The notes under the pieces were generated by a model. The model did no database searches, was not told the DNA's origin, and saw only the letters and a list, made by a program, of their open reading frames with translations. DNA of 64,000 bases from Clostridium saccharoperbutylacetonicum N1-4(HMT) (GTDB lineage: Bacteria; Bacillota; Clostridia; Clostridiales; Clostridiaceae). The stretch lies in the NCBI RefSeq assembly GCF_000340885.1, contig NC_020291.1:2665001-2729000 (forward strand), in the 5' to 3' direction. The position numbers were made by a program, and so were the translations under genes. Position 1 is the first letter of the stretch. The number at the start of each line of letters is the position of its first letter. Below, piece by piece: positions 35,266-45,487 of the stretch.

Positions 35266-35904
35266 ATGTTTAAAAATATAAAAAATAAAATAGCAGTTAT
35301 TTTAATAGGAGCAATAGTTTCAGTAACTTTTGCAGGTTGTGCTGGTTCTAAACCTGGAGATAGACTTAAGGAAATCAAGCCAATTCCAATAAGCGTTGAG
35401 GGCGTTGAATTTAAAGTTGGAGAATCAAAAGTAGGGGATATAGTTAATGGTGGATTATCAGTTTCGCCTGATTTAAACTTTAAGTCTGGAATCGATGGGT
35501 TAAAGCTTGATAAAATGACCTATTATTTAGGATATATAAATAAAGACGGGTATAATTTAGGAAATATTAATTTTGTTAACAATACTAAAGAAAGTAAAGA
35601 ATATAAAGATTGTTTGATTAGCGAATACAAAATGAAATTCACAAATCTAACTTCTGAAAGTAAGAAATACAGATTTGATAATATCTTAGTCGATGGAATT
35701 AATTTTAAAGGTATGTCTATAGATGATGTAAAAAAGGTTATGGCAGAAAAAACAAGTGAAGTTTCTGATATAAAGGAACCAGATGGTAGCATTGCTATTT
35801 TAAATTATACAGTTAATAAAGTGAGTGTAAATATTTCTTTTGACCATACAACAAAAACTGTAAGTGAAATTGATGTACAAGTATATAATACTTTTTTTGA
35901 ATAA
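35266..35904 (+). CDS. Lipoprotein of unknown function
   Basis: 212 residues. A lipoprotein signal with lipobox VTFAGC gives the modified Cys at about 25. The mature part is soluble and rich in Lys/Asp/Asn, with the repeated phrase VEGVEFKVGESKVGD and VDGINFKGMSIDDVKKV, perhaps two related halves. No known domain recognised. Anchored outside the membrane next to the DUF2167 protein, it may act with it; this is context only. RBS TGGAGG. Confidence 0.8.
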   Translation: MFKNIKNKIAVILIGAIVSVTFAGCAGSKPGDRLKEIKPIPISVEGVEFKVGESKVGDIVNGGLSVSPDLNFKSGIDGLKLDKMTYYLGYINKDGYNLGNINFVNNTKESKEYKDCLISEYKMKFTNLTSESKKYRFDNILVDGINFKGMSIDDVKKVMAEKTSEVSDIKEPDGSIAILNYTVNKVSVNISFDHTTKTVSEIDVQVYNTFFE

Positions 35905-35934
35905 GGATAATTAAGTAGCTTAAAATCTTTAGAT

Positions 35935-35985
35935 AAACAGGTGGTTTTAATTCATGTTAGAATTTAACTACCTGTTTTGTATTTT
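35935..35985 (+). terminator. Terminator after the lipoprotein gene
   Basis: AAACAGGTGGTT pairs with AACTACCTGTTT (one mismatch), followed by TGTATTTT. Confidence 0.85.
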
Positions 35986-36148
35986 ATGATTATATTAAAC
36001 TTAATCTATAAATGTTTTGCTAGTATTAAATAATCAAGTAAAAAGGAGTATATTTATTAAAAAATTAATATTTTCTAGAAAACTATGGAAATATATCAAC
36101 AAAATGTTTATAATGTAAATAATATCTTAAAAGGGGGTAATAATTATT

Positions 36149-38050
36149 ATGAAAAAAAATCTACAAAGGAAATTGGTTTGTGTACCTTTAGCATTAAGCA
36201 TTTTGTTAAGTCAATCAGCAGTTTTTGCAGCAGGACCTGTTACAAGAGATTCAGTTGATCAAAAGTATAAATGGAGTATTGATGATATATATCCAACTAA
36301 AGACCTTTTTGACGCTGATTACAAAAAAGTTACAGAAACATATATTCCAAAGCTAAATAGTTTTAAAGGGCATTTAACTAGTGCACAAAGTATAAAAGAT
36401 TGTCTTAATACAAAAGACGAAATGATGAGAATAGTTGAAAAATTATATGTATACGCAAGTATGAAATCAAATGAAGATGAATCAAATAGTCCGAATTCAG
36501 AAAAGAAATCTTTAACAGAAAGTTTGAATTCACAAGTAGGGGTAGCAACAGCATTTATTCAAACTGAAATTCTTGCACAATCAGAGGACACAATAAAAAA
36601 ATATATGCAAGATCCATTACTGGCAGATTATAAACACTATATAGACAGGCTATTAAAAGAAAAAGCCCATACTCTTTCTCAAGGTGAAGAAGAGATTTTA
36701 GCAGCTGCTTCAGATATGGCTTCATCTCCAGATGATATATATTCAAAGCTTAAAACAGATATGGAAGGATTTTTACCTACAATTAAAGACCCTGAAAATA
36801 AGGATTTTAAAATAACAAATTCTTCTTATGGATCTATGCTAGATAATCAAAATAGAGACTTTAGAAAAAAAGGGTTTGAAGAATTATACAGTGTATATGA
36901 TAAGGAAAAAAATTCTTTAGCAGCTACTTTAAATGCAGAAGTAAAGAAAAATGAATTTTTTGCTAAGGAAAGAAAATATAATTCTGCTGAAGAAGCTGCA
37001 CTTGCAGATGAGAATATTCCTGTAGCTGTTTATGATAATTTGGTTAGTTCTGTAGACAAGAATGTCAATAGCCTTCATAAATATGTGACTTTAAGAAAGA
37101 AGATACTAGGAGTAGACAAGGTACATTTATATGATATGTATGTTCCATTAACTAAAAATTTTGATGTTAAAATTCCTTATGAAGATGGAAAGAAGCTTGT
37201 GCTTAAAGGGTTAGCACCGCTAGGTCAAGATTATATTGATGTTTTGAGTAATGCTTTTGAAAGCAGATGGGCTGATGTATATGAAACAAATAATAAATAC
37301 TCTGGTGCATATCAATGGGGAACTTATGATACCCACCCATATGTTTTAATGAATTATGATGAAAGTGCTGATTCAGTACTTACCACAGCTCATGAATTTG
37401 GACATGCTATGAATGCTTATTATACAAATAAAACTCAAAAGTATGTAAATAGTGAACAACCAATATTTACAGCAGAAGTAGCTTCTACAGCAAATGAGTT
37501 AATGATGCTAAGATATTTAATAAACAATGCTAAAACTGATGATGAAAAACTTTATTATATAAATACTTTGGCAGAAGACATAAGAGGCACAGTTTATACT
37601 CAAACAATGTATGCAGAATTCGAAAAAATGATACATGAGAGAGTTGAAAAAGGTGAAGGTATCTCGGCTGATTCTTTAAGCAGTATGTGGAAAGATCTTA
37701 TGGTAAAATATTATGGCGATGATTTCCAAGATGATGAACTAGCTAATTTATGGTGGGCAAGAATTCCTCATTTCTATATGAACTTTTATGTTTATAAATA
37801 TGCAACTTCTATGGCGGCTTCAAATCAGTTAGTAAAAAACATGACCGAAGGAACTGATGCAAGTAAAGCAGAAGGTGTAAAGAAATATAGGAATTTCCTT
37901 ACTTCAGGTTCTTCTGATTATCCAATAGAAACTCTTAAAAAAGCTGGTGTTGATGTAACAACAAGTGAATCAGTAGATAATTTATTAAAGGAATTTGATC
38001 AATTAGTAGATCAAATGGATCAAATATTATCAAAACAACAAAAGAAATAA
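36149..38050 (+). CDS. pepF: Exported oligoendopeptidase F (M3B family)
   Basis: 633 residues. The C-terminal catalytic domain has the zinc motif HEFGHAMNAYY (His415, Glu416, His419) and the third-ligand helix QPIFTAEVASTANELMM; the N-terminal helical domain has KWSIDDIYPTKDLFDADY. PepF usually lacks a signal, but here residues 1-28 form one (CVPLALSILLSQSAVFAA), so the enzyme should work outside the membrane, trimming peptides for uptake or processing signals. RBS AAGGGGG. Monocistronic with its own terminator. Confidence 0.93.
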   Translation: MKKNLQRKLVCVPLALSILLSQSAVFAAGPVTRDSVDQKYKWSIDDIYPTKDLFDADYKKVTETYIPKLNSFKGHLTSAQSIKDCLNTKDEMMRIVEKLYVYASMKSNEDESNSPNSEKKSLTESLNSQVGVATAFIQTEILAQSEDTIKKYMQDPLLADYKHYIDRLLKEKAHTLSQGEEEILAAASDMASSPDDIYSKLKTDMEGFLPTIKDPENKDFKITNSSYGSMLDNQNRDFRKKGFEELYSVYDKEKNSLAATLNAEVKKNEFFAKERKYNSAEEAALADENIPVAVYDNLVSSVDKNVNSLHKYVTLRKKILGVDKVHLYDMYVPLTKNFDVKIPYEDGKKLVLKGLAPLGQDYIDVLSNAFESRWADVYETNNKYSGAYQWGTYDTHPYVLMNYDESADSVLTTAHEFGHAMNAYYTNKTQKYVNSEQPIFTAEVASTANELMMLRYLINNAKTDDEKLYYINTLAEDIRGTVYTQTMYAEFEKMIHERVEKGEGISADSLSSMWKDLMVKYYGDDFQDDELANLWWARIPHFYMNFYVYKYATSMAASNQLVKNMTEGTDASKAEGVKKYRNFLTSGSSDYPIETLKKAGVDVTTSESVDNLLKEFDQLVDQMDQILSKQQKK

Positions 38051-38061
38051 TATAAGATATA

Positions 38062-38098
38062 ATTAAAGCTTACAAGAATTTTCTTGTAAGCTTTAATT
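38062..38098 (+). terminator. Terminator after pepF
   Basis: ATTAAAGCTTACAAGA pairs perfectly with TCTTGTAAGCTTTAAT (16 bp, 4-nt loop); only a weak T-tract. Confidence 0.8.
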
Positions 38099-38126
38099 AG
38101 GTTATCATAATAACTAATATCTTTAT

Positions 38127-38610
38127 ATAGATATCCAAACCAAGAATTAGACTTATGCAACAATTACCGAAATATGATACATTTATCTTCTGCAGGACTA
38201 GTAAAATTTTCTCTGGAAGGTTCTAAATGTGGGCTTGTCGTCATTTCAGCGTGTTCCAGATGTAAAATCCCCAAGGAGAAAGTTCATGTTTCCAAATATA
38301 AAAGCTCCAGGGAGAAAGTTCGTGTTTCCAAATATAAAATTTGGACACTTACTTTTTGGACATTCACTTTTAGACAAGCTGTAAATGAAACAAGCCATAG
38401 GGGAAACTCGACTCACGTTCGTTCGCTGAGTAAGCGATTCACACCAAATCATAGATTTGGGTTCTCTGCTTAATACCCTTCAACAGCTCAATTTCACATG
38501 CCTGCTCCAGAAAAAATATACCATATTTCTAGTGTAGTTTAGTAATTTTAATTTCTCAAGAGTGTATACATATTCCATTTATAAGTTTGATTATTAATTT
38601 GGATATATAT
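38127..38610 (+). repeat. Dispersed palindromic element, family A, copy 2 (484 bp, enlarged)
   Basis: It has the same ends (ATAGATATCCAAA; TTGGATATATAT) and outer arms as the copies at 2619 and 48187, but is about 170 bp longer. Extra sequence in the apical part includes a tandem duplication of a ~31-bp unit starting GGAGAAAGTTC (about 38275-38337) and a segment with GATTTGG/CCAAATC hairpins that breaks the apical pairing. An open frame crosses it, but it lies inside repeat DNA and is not a gene. The flank to 38813 is AT-rich promoter DNA. Confidence 0.85.
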
Positions 38611-38813
38611 ATCATTCAGAAAAATATTTTTTGTCGGAATAAAGATTATAAAAAAATAGAAAAATTTATATAATAATTGCAGTTTTCGATAATTTGTAGG
38701 AAAATATAAGTATAGAAATATTCAGAATATTCAAAAAGAATATTTTGATTTTGCATTAGAGAATTACATAATGGGTATTGAGTTAAAATTTATTTGTAAA
38801 AGGAGAGAGGTAA

Positions 38814-40187
38814 ATGAGTAAACACATGTCAACAGAAGTTCGTGTTCCAATTGAACCAGGAAATCCATCGGTTATGAGAATCGAAGAAAAATGCATAAAG
38901 TGTGGTCAGTGTAAAACTATCTGCAAAGATTACATAGGAGTGTTAGGTTATTATGATTTAAGCAAGACTAATGACATTCCAATATGTATAAATTGTGGTC
39001 AATGTGCAAATGTCTGTCCAGTAGATAGCATAATAGAAACTTATGAATTTAGAGAGGTTATGGAGGCAATTAATGATAAAGATAAAATTGTAATTGTAAA
39101 TACATCGCCTTCAGTTAGAGTTTCTTTGGGAGAAGAATTTGGAATGGAAGATGGTTCATTTGTTCAAGGTAAGATGGTTGCACTGCTTAGAAAATTAGGA
39201 GTGAATTATGTCCTTGATACTAATTTTGGAGCAGATCTAACAATTATGGAAGAAGCAAGTGAATTAATAGAAAGAGTTAAAAAAAATAAGAACTTACCAC
39301 AGTTTACAAGTTGTTGTCCTGCATGGGTTAAATTTGCTGAGACTTATTATCCTGAAATAATTCCCAATATATCAACTTCAAAAAGTCCAATTGGTATGCA
39401 GGGACCAACAGTAAAATCTTATTTCGCTGAGAGTATGGACATAGATCCTAAAAAAATAGTTAATGTAGCTTTGACTCCTTGTACTGCAAAGAAATTTGAA
39501 ATACGAAGAGAAGAAATGAAGGATGCAGGAAATTATCTTGATATAGATGATATGAGAGATATGGATTATGTTATTACCACAAGAGAATTAGCCTTGTGGG
39601 CAAAAGAAAAAGGCATAGATTTTAATTCCTTAGAAGATTCTGAGTTTGATAGAGTTATGGGAGAAGCATCTGGTGCAGGTGTTATTTTCGGAAATACTGG
39701 AGGAGTAATGGAAGCTGCACTTCGTACAGCTTATGAATTTATTACTAAGGAAAAGGTGCCAGATACCTTGTATGACCTTAAACCAGTAAGAGGTATGGAA
39801 GAAATGAAAGAAGCAAGTTTAGATATTGGAGACATAACATTAAATGTAGCTGTTATCTATGGTACTGATAATGTAAGGAAAATGATGGACAAACTAAAAA
39901 CTTCTGATAAGCAATATCATTTTATAGAAGTAATGACATGTCCTGGTGGATGCATAGGTGGTGGTGGACAAGCAAAACATAGGATTGACAAAATTAAAGA
40001 AGCAAATGAAAAACGTATAATGAGTCTATATGATAAGGATAATAAGATGAAGCTTAGATTAAGTCATAAAAATCCTGAAATAGAAATGCTTTATAATGAG
40101 TTTTATGGAGAGCCATTAAGTGAATTGGCTGAAAAGATGTTACATACTTCCTATTATAGCAGAAGTAATGATTTAGGAGAAAATTAG
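38814..40187 (+). CDS. [FeFe] hydrogenase, monomeric two-cluster form (probably group B)
   Basis: 457 residues. Two N-terminal [4Fe-4S] motifs (CIKCGQCKTIC about 27-37; CINCGQCANVC) and an H-cluster domain. L1 is TSCCPAW (Cys167, Cys168), L2 is TPCTAKKFE (Cys223), and L3 is MTCPGGCIGGGGQ (Cys376, Cys380). All four cluster-binding Cys are present. L2 has Thr where group A enzymes have Met, and the short N-terminus lacks further clusters; both suit the group B (CpIII-like) enzymes. It makes or uses H2 with ferredoxin in the cytoplasm. RBS AGGAGAGAGG. Its maturases HydEFG are not in this window. Confidence 0.88.
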   Translation: MSKHMSTEVRVPIEPGNPSVMRIEEKCIKCGQCKTICKDYIGVLGYYDLSKTNDIPICINCGQCANVCPVDSIIETYEFREVMEAINDKDKIVIVNTSPSVRVSLGEEFGMEDGSFVQGKMVALLRKLGVNYVLDTNFGADLTIMEEASELIERVKKNKNLPQFTSCCPAWVKFAETYYPEIIPNISTSKSPIGMQGPTVKSYFAESMDIDPKKIVNVALTPCTAKKFEIRREEMKDAGNYLDIDDMRDMDYVITTRELALWAKEKGIDFNSLEDSEFDRVMGEASGAGVIFGNTGGVMEAALRTAYEFITKEKVPDTLYDLKPVRGMEEMKEASLDIGDITLNVAVIYGTDNVRKMMDKLKTSDKQYHFIEVMTCPGGCIGGGGQAKHRIDKIKEANEKRIMSLYDKDNKMKLRLSHKNPEIEMLYNEFYGEPLSELAEKMLHTSYYSRSNDLGEN

Positions 40188-40213
40188 GCATAAGTATAAC
40201 AAAGATGTATAAT

Positions 40214-40265
40214 AAAACATGCATGTAGTTGGATACTCTTATTTAACCATGCTTGTTTTATTTTA
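40214..40265 (+). terminator. Terminator after the hydrogenase gene
   Basis: AAAACATGCATG pairs with CATGCTTGTTTT (one mismatch), followed by ATTTTATTG. Confidence 0.75.
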
Positions 40266-40436
40266 TTGTAAGAATTTTTTAATAAAAAACAATGTGATTT
40301 GTTACACATCTGTCAAAAATCTATGGTAATATAATTCGTGACATAGATAAGAGTATTTATAATAATATAGAGATAATTAAATACTTATATGAAGAAAAGA
40401 TAGCAGAATTATTTTATGCTTAAGGGAGATGAACTG

Positions 40437-41237
40437 ATGAAAATATTAGAAACTCTATTAATAAAACCTTTAATAGAGACAATATATTTAACCGGAATGA
40501 TTATTTTAATAGGCTTACTATTAGGAGTTTTAAGGAATGGGGCTCTTAAGAATTTTATGAAAAGTTTTGGATTTAAATCTGTAATGATAACTGGATTTAT
40601 TGGGGTTCCAATACACGAATGTAGCCATGCTTTAATTGCAATTTTCTTTAAACATTCTATAACAGATATGAAATTACTACAGAAACCAGATGCTAGTGGG
40701 ACTTTAGGGTATGTTAGACATTCTTATAATCCTAAGAGCATTTATCAGCAGATAGGAAACTTCTTTATAGGTATAGCTCCAATCTTTGGAGGATTAATTT
40801 CATTAATATTATTAATGAAAGTCCTATTGCCTGCTTCGTATGCAGAATTTATAAAAATTTCAACTCGTAATTTAAGTATTACAAGTATAAATACTGAGGT
40901 TATTAAAGGAATAACAAATTCATATTATGATCTGATAAGAACTATATTTACAAAATCAAATTTTGATAATCCTTATTTTTATTTATTTTTATTTTTAGCT
41001 ATATGTATTTCATCACATATCTCATTAAGTAGAGCAGATATAAATGGAGCATCTGGGGGATTATTATTAATATTTTTAATAATAATAATCTTAAATATGT
41101 TTGGATTTACAAATTTTATATCGATGGCAGATATTGTAAAATACAATGTAGTGTTGACAGGTTTTCTTTTGGTAGCCTTAATATTTTCTATGATAACCTA
41201 TATAATAAGTGGAGTTTCAGCACTGTTGATAAAATAA
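40437..41237 (+). CDS. Membrane protein with HExxH motif (M50-like putative metalloprotease)
   Basis: 266 residues with about six hydrophobic helices. A helix carries GVPIHECSHALIAIFF (about 58-73), whose HECSH matches the zinc motif of site-2 protease-like intramembrane peptidases. A further conserved-looking segment GTLGYVRHSYNPKS follows. I see no clear second metal motif (LDG type), so activity is uncertain. ATG 40416 is upstream in frame, but AAGGGAGATG between the two points to the ATG at 40437. Monocistronic. Confidence 0.7.
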   Translation: MKILETLLIKPLIETIYLTGMIILIGLLLGVLRNGALKNFMKSFGFKSVMITGFIGVPIHECSHALIAIFFKHSITDMKLLQKPDASGTLGYVRHSYNPKSIYQQIGNFFIGIAPIFGGLISLILLMKVLLPASYAEFIKISTRNLSITSINTEVIKGITNSYYDLIRTIFTKSNFDNPYFYLFLFLAICISSHISLSRADINGASGGLLLIFLIIIILNMFGFTNFISMADIVKYNVVLTGFLLVALIFSMITYIISGVSALLIK

Positions 41238-41377
41238 ATTTCAAAATTAACTAATTTGAATGAAATTTTTTCTGAATATTTTTCTTTTAAGAATATATTT
41301 GTAATAAGTTATAATCTTAGTATATAATGTGCTTATTAAGAAAGTAGAGTTGTACTTAAACTAAAGGAGATGTAACG

Positions 41378-43261
41378 TTGCAAGGTAAATGTTATTATTG
41401 TAAGAAAGAATTAACTGAGCGAACAATTAAAAGGCACATGAAAAATTGTCCAGAAATGAAAGAAGTTATTGATAAACAAATGAGAACAGCTAAAGGGACA
41501 AGAAACCAATTTATCATTTCTATCAAAGATAAGGACGAACCTAATAAATATTGTATTTATGTATCAATAGATACTAACCTGCAATTGCAGCATTTAGACA
41601 AATTTATTAGAGATATTTGGGTTGAGTGTTGTGGGCATTTAAGTGCTTTTTATATTGATGGTAAAATATTAACTGATAATATGAATGAATTGTATGAGAT
41701 GAACTTATTTTTAAAAGATGTATTAAGTGTTGGTAAGAAATTTGGATATGAGTACGATTTTGGATCAAGTACTAATTTAAGTTTAGAGGTTGTTGAAGTT
41801 TTAGAAGTGCCAAAAGAATTTACTCAAATAGAAATTATAGCAAGAAATAACAAATATATTTCTCCTAGAAATGGAATTTGCGGATATAATGGAAAAAAAT
41901 CTGATGAGAAGCAATATTTGCCCCAAAATAATATAAAATATAAAATTAGCAGGAAGAAACCATTACATAATGAAGATTTAGAATTTAATTTATTAAGCAG
42001 TAATTTAAAGGATATTTCTCAAAGGCTTACTGATAAAATTTATGATCAAATACATAGTAGTGAATTTAGTGGAGACAATTCTATACAACAAGTACTAGAT
42101 GATGAGTTAGAGAAGTATTATGATCATTTAGACAATAATGTTGCTAATGGTTTTATGGAATTGTTTTATAAAGGAAAATGCTCATTTGATTTAGAGGAGC
42201 TTATAAAATCATGTCCAAAAGATCAAATTAAAGTTTTAGGAGAAAATATTGGATTAAAAATACCATCAAATTTAAATAAGTCAAAGGCAGTTGAAAAATA
42301 TGTAGGGGAATATGAAAAGTGTATTAGCAGTGAAATGAAACTGCTTGATGAAAAAATGTTTAAACTATTATGGAAATATATAAAAAGTAATGGAATAATT
42401 AATTTCCTAGAAAATGAGGCAATAAAGCATACAGCTTTAATGCAGGAAGGGATGGTTTTTCCATGTTTAAAAGATAATGAACCTGTATTTATTATGCCAA
42501 AAATAATGCAAGATATAGTTAAGAAAAATGATACTTTAGAGTTTAGAAAATTAATTAAAAGGAATAGTGAGATTATAAGTATCGTTAAAGGAATGATTGA
42601 AGCTTACGGTTTTATAGCGTTTGATGATATTAAAGTGTTAATTAAAAGATATACAATTGATATTGATGAAATAATGTTATTGAAGTTATTAGAAAAATCA
42701 GCTTTGTATTCTGAGTATCAATATTATGGATCGGTAGATGAAGATGGAAGAATTATTTTTATTAATGAAAAAATAGAAGACTATGAAGAAATATTAGAAG
42801 AAATTGATAATGCTTTGGATTATACCATGATTGAAAAAGAAGAATTAGTTTTGATGTCAGAAAGAGATTATCTTCACAAAAGCAAGGCAGGAAGTAAATT
42901 TATTAAAGAATTTTATGAAATGTTTGATATGGATAGGGATGATGTTATCGAGAATATGAATATATTAGCCTTAGATATTCAATATAGAGATAGTAATGCA
43001 ATTATTAGAGATGTATTAGATGGTATACAGGAAACTCTTAATAAGGACGAGGAGAACAGAGTTTGCACTGTGTTCAATGATTTCATTAAAAACGTGAGGC
43101 TATGGAAATATAAGGGCGAAACTATAAGTGAAAAGGATGGTATTAAGAAACCAGTAGTATGTAAAAAAACTTCAAGTAGAAATGAACCTTGTCCATGTGG
43201 AAGTGGCAAGAAATATAAAAATTGTTGTGGCAAAAATGGAAATGTAATTCAATTATTTTAA
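41378..43261 (+). CDS. Zinc-finger/pRiA4b ORF3-like/SEC-C motif protein
   Basis: 627 residues, TTG start with AAGGAGATG. A C2HC-type finger opens the protein ([20 protein letters not shown], 4-23). Next is a region resembling the plasmid pRiA4b ORF-3 family (about 45-190; [23 protein letters not shown]). The long helical middle (about 210-590) has no domain I recognise, and the C-terminus is a SEC-C zinc motif ([17 protein letters not shown]). It is probably a cytoplasmic nucleic-acid- or protein-binding factor; function unknown. Confidence 0.8.
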   Translation: MQGKCYYCKKELTERTIKRHMKNCPEMKEVIDKQMRTAKGTRNQFIISIKDKDEPNKYCIYVSIDTNLQLQHLDKFIRDIWVECCGHLSAFYIDGKILTDNMNELYEMNLFLKDVLSVGKKFGYEYDFGSSTNLSLEVVEVLEVPKEFTQIEIIARNNKYISPRNGICGYNGKKSDEKQYLPQNNIKYKISRKKPLHNEDLEFNLLSSNLKDISQRLTDKIYDQIHSSEFSGDNSIQQVLDDELEKYYDHLDNNVANGFMELFYKGKCSFDLEELIKSCPKDQIKVLGENIGLKIPSNLNKSKAVEKYVGEYEKCISSEMKLLDEKMFKLLWKYIKSNGIINFLENEAIKHTALMQEGMVFPCLKDNEPVFIMPKIMQDIVKKNDTLEFRKLIKRNSEIISIVKGMIEAYGFIAFDDIKVLIKRYTIDIDEIMLLKLLEKSALYSEYQYYGSVDEDGRIIFINEKIEDYEEILEEIDNALDYTMIEKEELVLMSERDYLHKSKAGSKFIKEFYEMFDMDRDDVIENMNILALDIQYRDSNAIIRDVLDGIQETLNKDEENRVCTVFNDFIKNVRLWKYKGETISEKDGIKKPVVCKKTSSRNEPCPCGSGKKYKNCCGKNGNVIQLF

Positions 43262-43323
43262 ATTTAAAATGATGAATAATAAATTAAAATAAGTACATAA
43301 TAATATTGAAAGAGGTGATTCTC

Positions 43324-43371
43324 ATGGATAATGATTTTAACCATAATATTTTTGGTATAGTCCGAAAATGA
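43324..43371 (+). CDS. Possible 15-codon microprotein
   Basis: MDNDFNHNIFGIVRK, with AGAGGTG 6-7 nt before its ATG and a terminator 40 nt after its stop. The good RBS and following terminator are the only support; no homologue is known to me. It lies in the 356-bp gap between the SEC-C gene and the PAS kinase. Confidence 0.25.
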   Translation: MDNDFNHNIFGIVRK

Positions 43372-43410
43372 TTTTAAAGTCCCATAAGTACACTTGTCTT
43401 TCTGAAAGAA

Positions 43411-43445
43411 ATAAAGCTAGGGAGAAGTCCCTGGCTTTATTTTGC
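43411..43445 (+). terminator. Intrinsic terminator
   Basis: ATAAAGCTAGGGA pairs with TCCCTGGCTTTAT around a GAAG loop, followed by TTTG. It ends the SEC-C (or microprotein) transcript. Confidence 0.88.
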
Positions 43446-43617
43446 TTTATGGAATTATTTGCTTATTAATATTGTATTTTGTTTTATATGTTATACTAAT
43501 ATTAGAAATATGGAAAATAGTAAAAAAAACATATATAATGGATATTATATGTCGAACAATGAATTATAGTTTTTTAGTTTGAATAATCACACAATATAGG
43601 AAGTGAAAATAGTAGTT

Positions 43618-45246
43618 ATGGATTTAAAAAGCGAATTATGGATAGATGAATTACAACGGATTGGAAAAGTAGGTATCTTTAGTTATGATAGAAGAAAAGG
43701 TATTATCAATGTATCAGATGTAGTGTATGAATTGCTAGGGATAAGTGACAAGTGTGTTAGAGATAAGAAAGGGTGGTTAAATGTTATTCATCCGAAACAG
43801 AGAGAAGAGATTAGAGAGTACTTTAGAGTAATAATTGAAACAAGGCAAGATTTTGACAAAGAATTTAAAATTTTATGTGAAAGTGATAATGTCGAGAGAT
43901 GGATAGAATTTAAAGGAAAGGTATTCTGTGATAAAAATGGTATGGCAGAAAAAATATCAGGTACCATACATGATGTAAGTGAAATTAAGAAAAACGAAGA
44001 AAAATTCAAAAAACTTTATATGGAATTTCAAGAAAAAGAGTCCCTTTTAGTTTCTTTGATTAATTCTATTCCAGACTTGATTTATTTCAAAGATATTTAT
44101 GGTTCATATTTGGGGTGCAACAAATCTTTTGAAAAGTTTTCGGGATTAAAAAGAGAAGAAATCTTAGGAAATAAAGATGTTGATATTTTCAGTGAGGAAG
44201 TTGCAAAAACTTTTTTATGTACTGATGAAAAAACAGTTTATAGTAGGAAAACCTATGAATTTGAAGAATGGGTTGAATATGCAACTGGAGAGAAAATTTT
44301 ATTAAATACTTTAAAAACGCCATATTATAACCCTAAAGGTGATATTTTAGGGATAATAGGAGTGAGTAGAAATATTACTGAGAAAAGTAAAAGAGAACAA
44401 TTAAAGAAGGATATGGAAAATGAGAAATTAAGATTAGATGAGTTAAAGGAAATAGATAGAATGAAGACTGAATTCTTTGCCAATATTTCTCATGAATTAA
44501 GAACTCCTATAAATGTAATTTATTCAGCATTACAAATGGAACAAGTTATGTTGAAAAATTTATTTGGAGAAAATGATCAGCAAGATAAAATGAGATATGT
44601 AAAGATGATGAAACAAAATTGTTATCGTCTTTTAAGACTTATTGAGAATTTAATTGATATAACTAAATTTGAAAATGGTTATGTTAATATAAATAAAAGT
44701 AATTATGATATTGTAAGTTTAGTTGAAAATGTTGTATTATCCGTAGCTGGTTATATTGAAAACAGGGATCTATCAATCATATTTGATACTGATATTGAAG
44801 AAAAAGTTATAGCACTTGATGCTGAAAAAATGGAGCGAATTATTTTGAATTTGTTATCAAATGCAGTGAAATTTACGCCAAGTGGAGGGAATATAACTGT
44901 AAAGGTTCATGAAAATAATAATTATATATTTATACAAATAAAAGATACTGGTAAAGGTATACCAGAAGATAAACTCAATTCTATATTTGAACGTTTCGTT
45001 CAAGTAGATAAGCCTTCTACAAGAAATCATGAGGGAAGTGGAATTGGTCTCTCTATTGTTAAATCATTAGTTGAGCAACATGGAGGAGATATATCTGTGG
45101 AAAGTAAAGAAGGTATTGGAACTGAGTTCGTCATTAAAATTCCTTGTGAAGTAATTCAAGGTGAATCTTGTAAATTTAATTTAGATGAACTTCAGATGAA
45201 TAAGGGTAGTATTTCAAGAGTTAATATAGAATTTTCAAATCTATAG
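43618..45246 (+). CDS. Soluble PAS-PAS sensor histidine kinase
   Basis: 542 residues without membrane helices. Two PAS domains (about 5-125, with PAC-like AEKISGTIHDVSEIKKNEEKF; and about 145-262, IPDLIYFKDIYGSYLGCNKSF and GIIGVSRNITEKSKRE), HisKA with His292 (ANISHELRTPINVI) and HATPase (LLSNAVKFTPSGG; KDTGKGIPEDKL; GSGIGLSIVKSLV). No receiver or regulator gene is adjacent, so it is an orphan kinase, possibly acting on Spo0A as several clostridial orphan kinases do (inference). A GTG 15 nt upstream is an alternative start; the RBS (AGGAAGTGA) is awkwardly spaced for both. Confidence 0.88.
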   Translation: MDLKSELWIDELQRIGKVGIFSYDRRKGIINVSDVVYELLGISDKCVRDKKGWLNVIHPKQREEIREYFRVIIETRQDFDKEFKILCESDNVERWIEFKGKVFCDKNGMAEKISGTIHDVSEIKKNEEKFKKLYMEFQEKESLLVSLINSIPDLIYFKDIYGSYLGCNKSFEKFSGLKREEILGNKDVDIFSEEVAKTFLCTDEKTVYSRKTYEFEEWVEYATGEKILLNTLKTPYYNPKGDILGIIGVSRNITEKSKREQLKKDMENEKLRLDELKEIDRMKTEFFANISHELRTPINVIYSALQMEQVMLKNLFGENDQQDKMRYVKMMKQNCYRLLRLIENLIDITKFENGYVNINKSNYDIVSLVENVVLSVAGYIENRDLSIIFDTDIEEKVIALDAEKMERIILNLLSNAVKFTPSGGNITVKVHENNNYIFIQIKDTGKGIPEDKLNSIFERFVQVDKPSTRNHEGSGIGLSIVKSLVEQHGGDISVESKEGIGTEFVIKIPCEVIQGESCKFNLDELQMNKGSISRVNIEFSNL

Positions 45247-45302
45247 TTACGAATTACCTATCTTTAATAAGAGATTATAATATATTAATATTATAATTAT
45301 TG

Positions 45303-45334
45303 AGGTATAGATTAATCTATACCTTTGGTTTTAT
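45303..45334 (+). terminator. Terminator after the PAS kinase gene
   Basis: Palindrome AGGTATAGATTAATCTATACCT followed by TTGGTTTT. Confidence 0.82.
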
Positions 45335-45487
45335 GAATTTTTTTGATTTGCAAAAAAATCCATCTTATAGTTATGCTATGTTTAAGGAAGTATATAGATG
45401 CAAGATTTTATAAAAAATATTATTTTTGTGTTAAAATAGAAAACAAGAGAAATAAAAAAATGGAAATTAATAGATTGGAATGAAATA

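Noticed and set aside
38174..38473. 99-codon open frame
   Set aside because: It lies entirely inside the family A repeat copy 2; the other copies do not keep the frame open, and the composition follows the palindrome.
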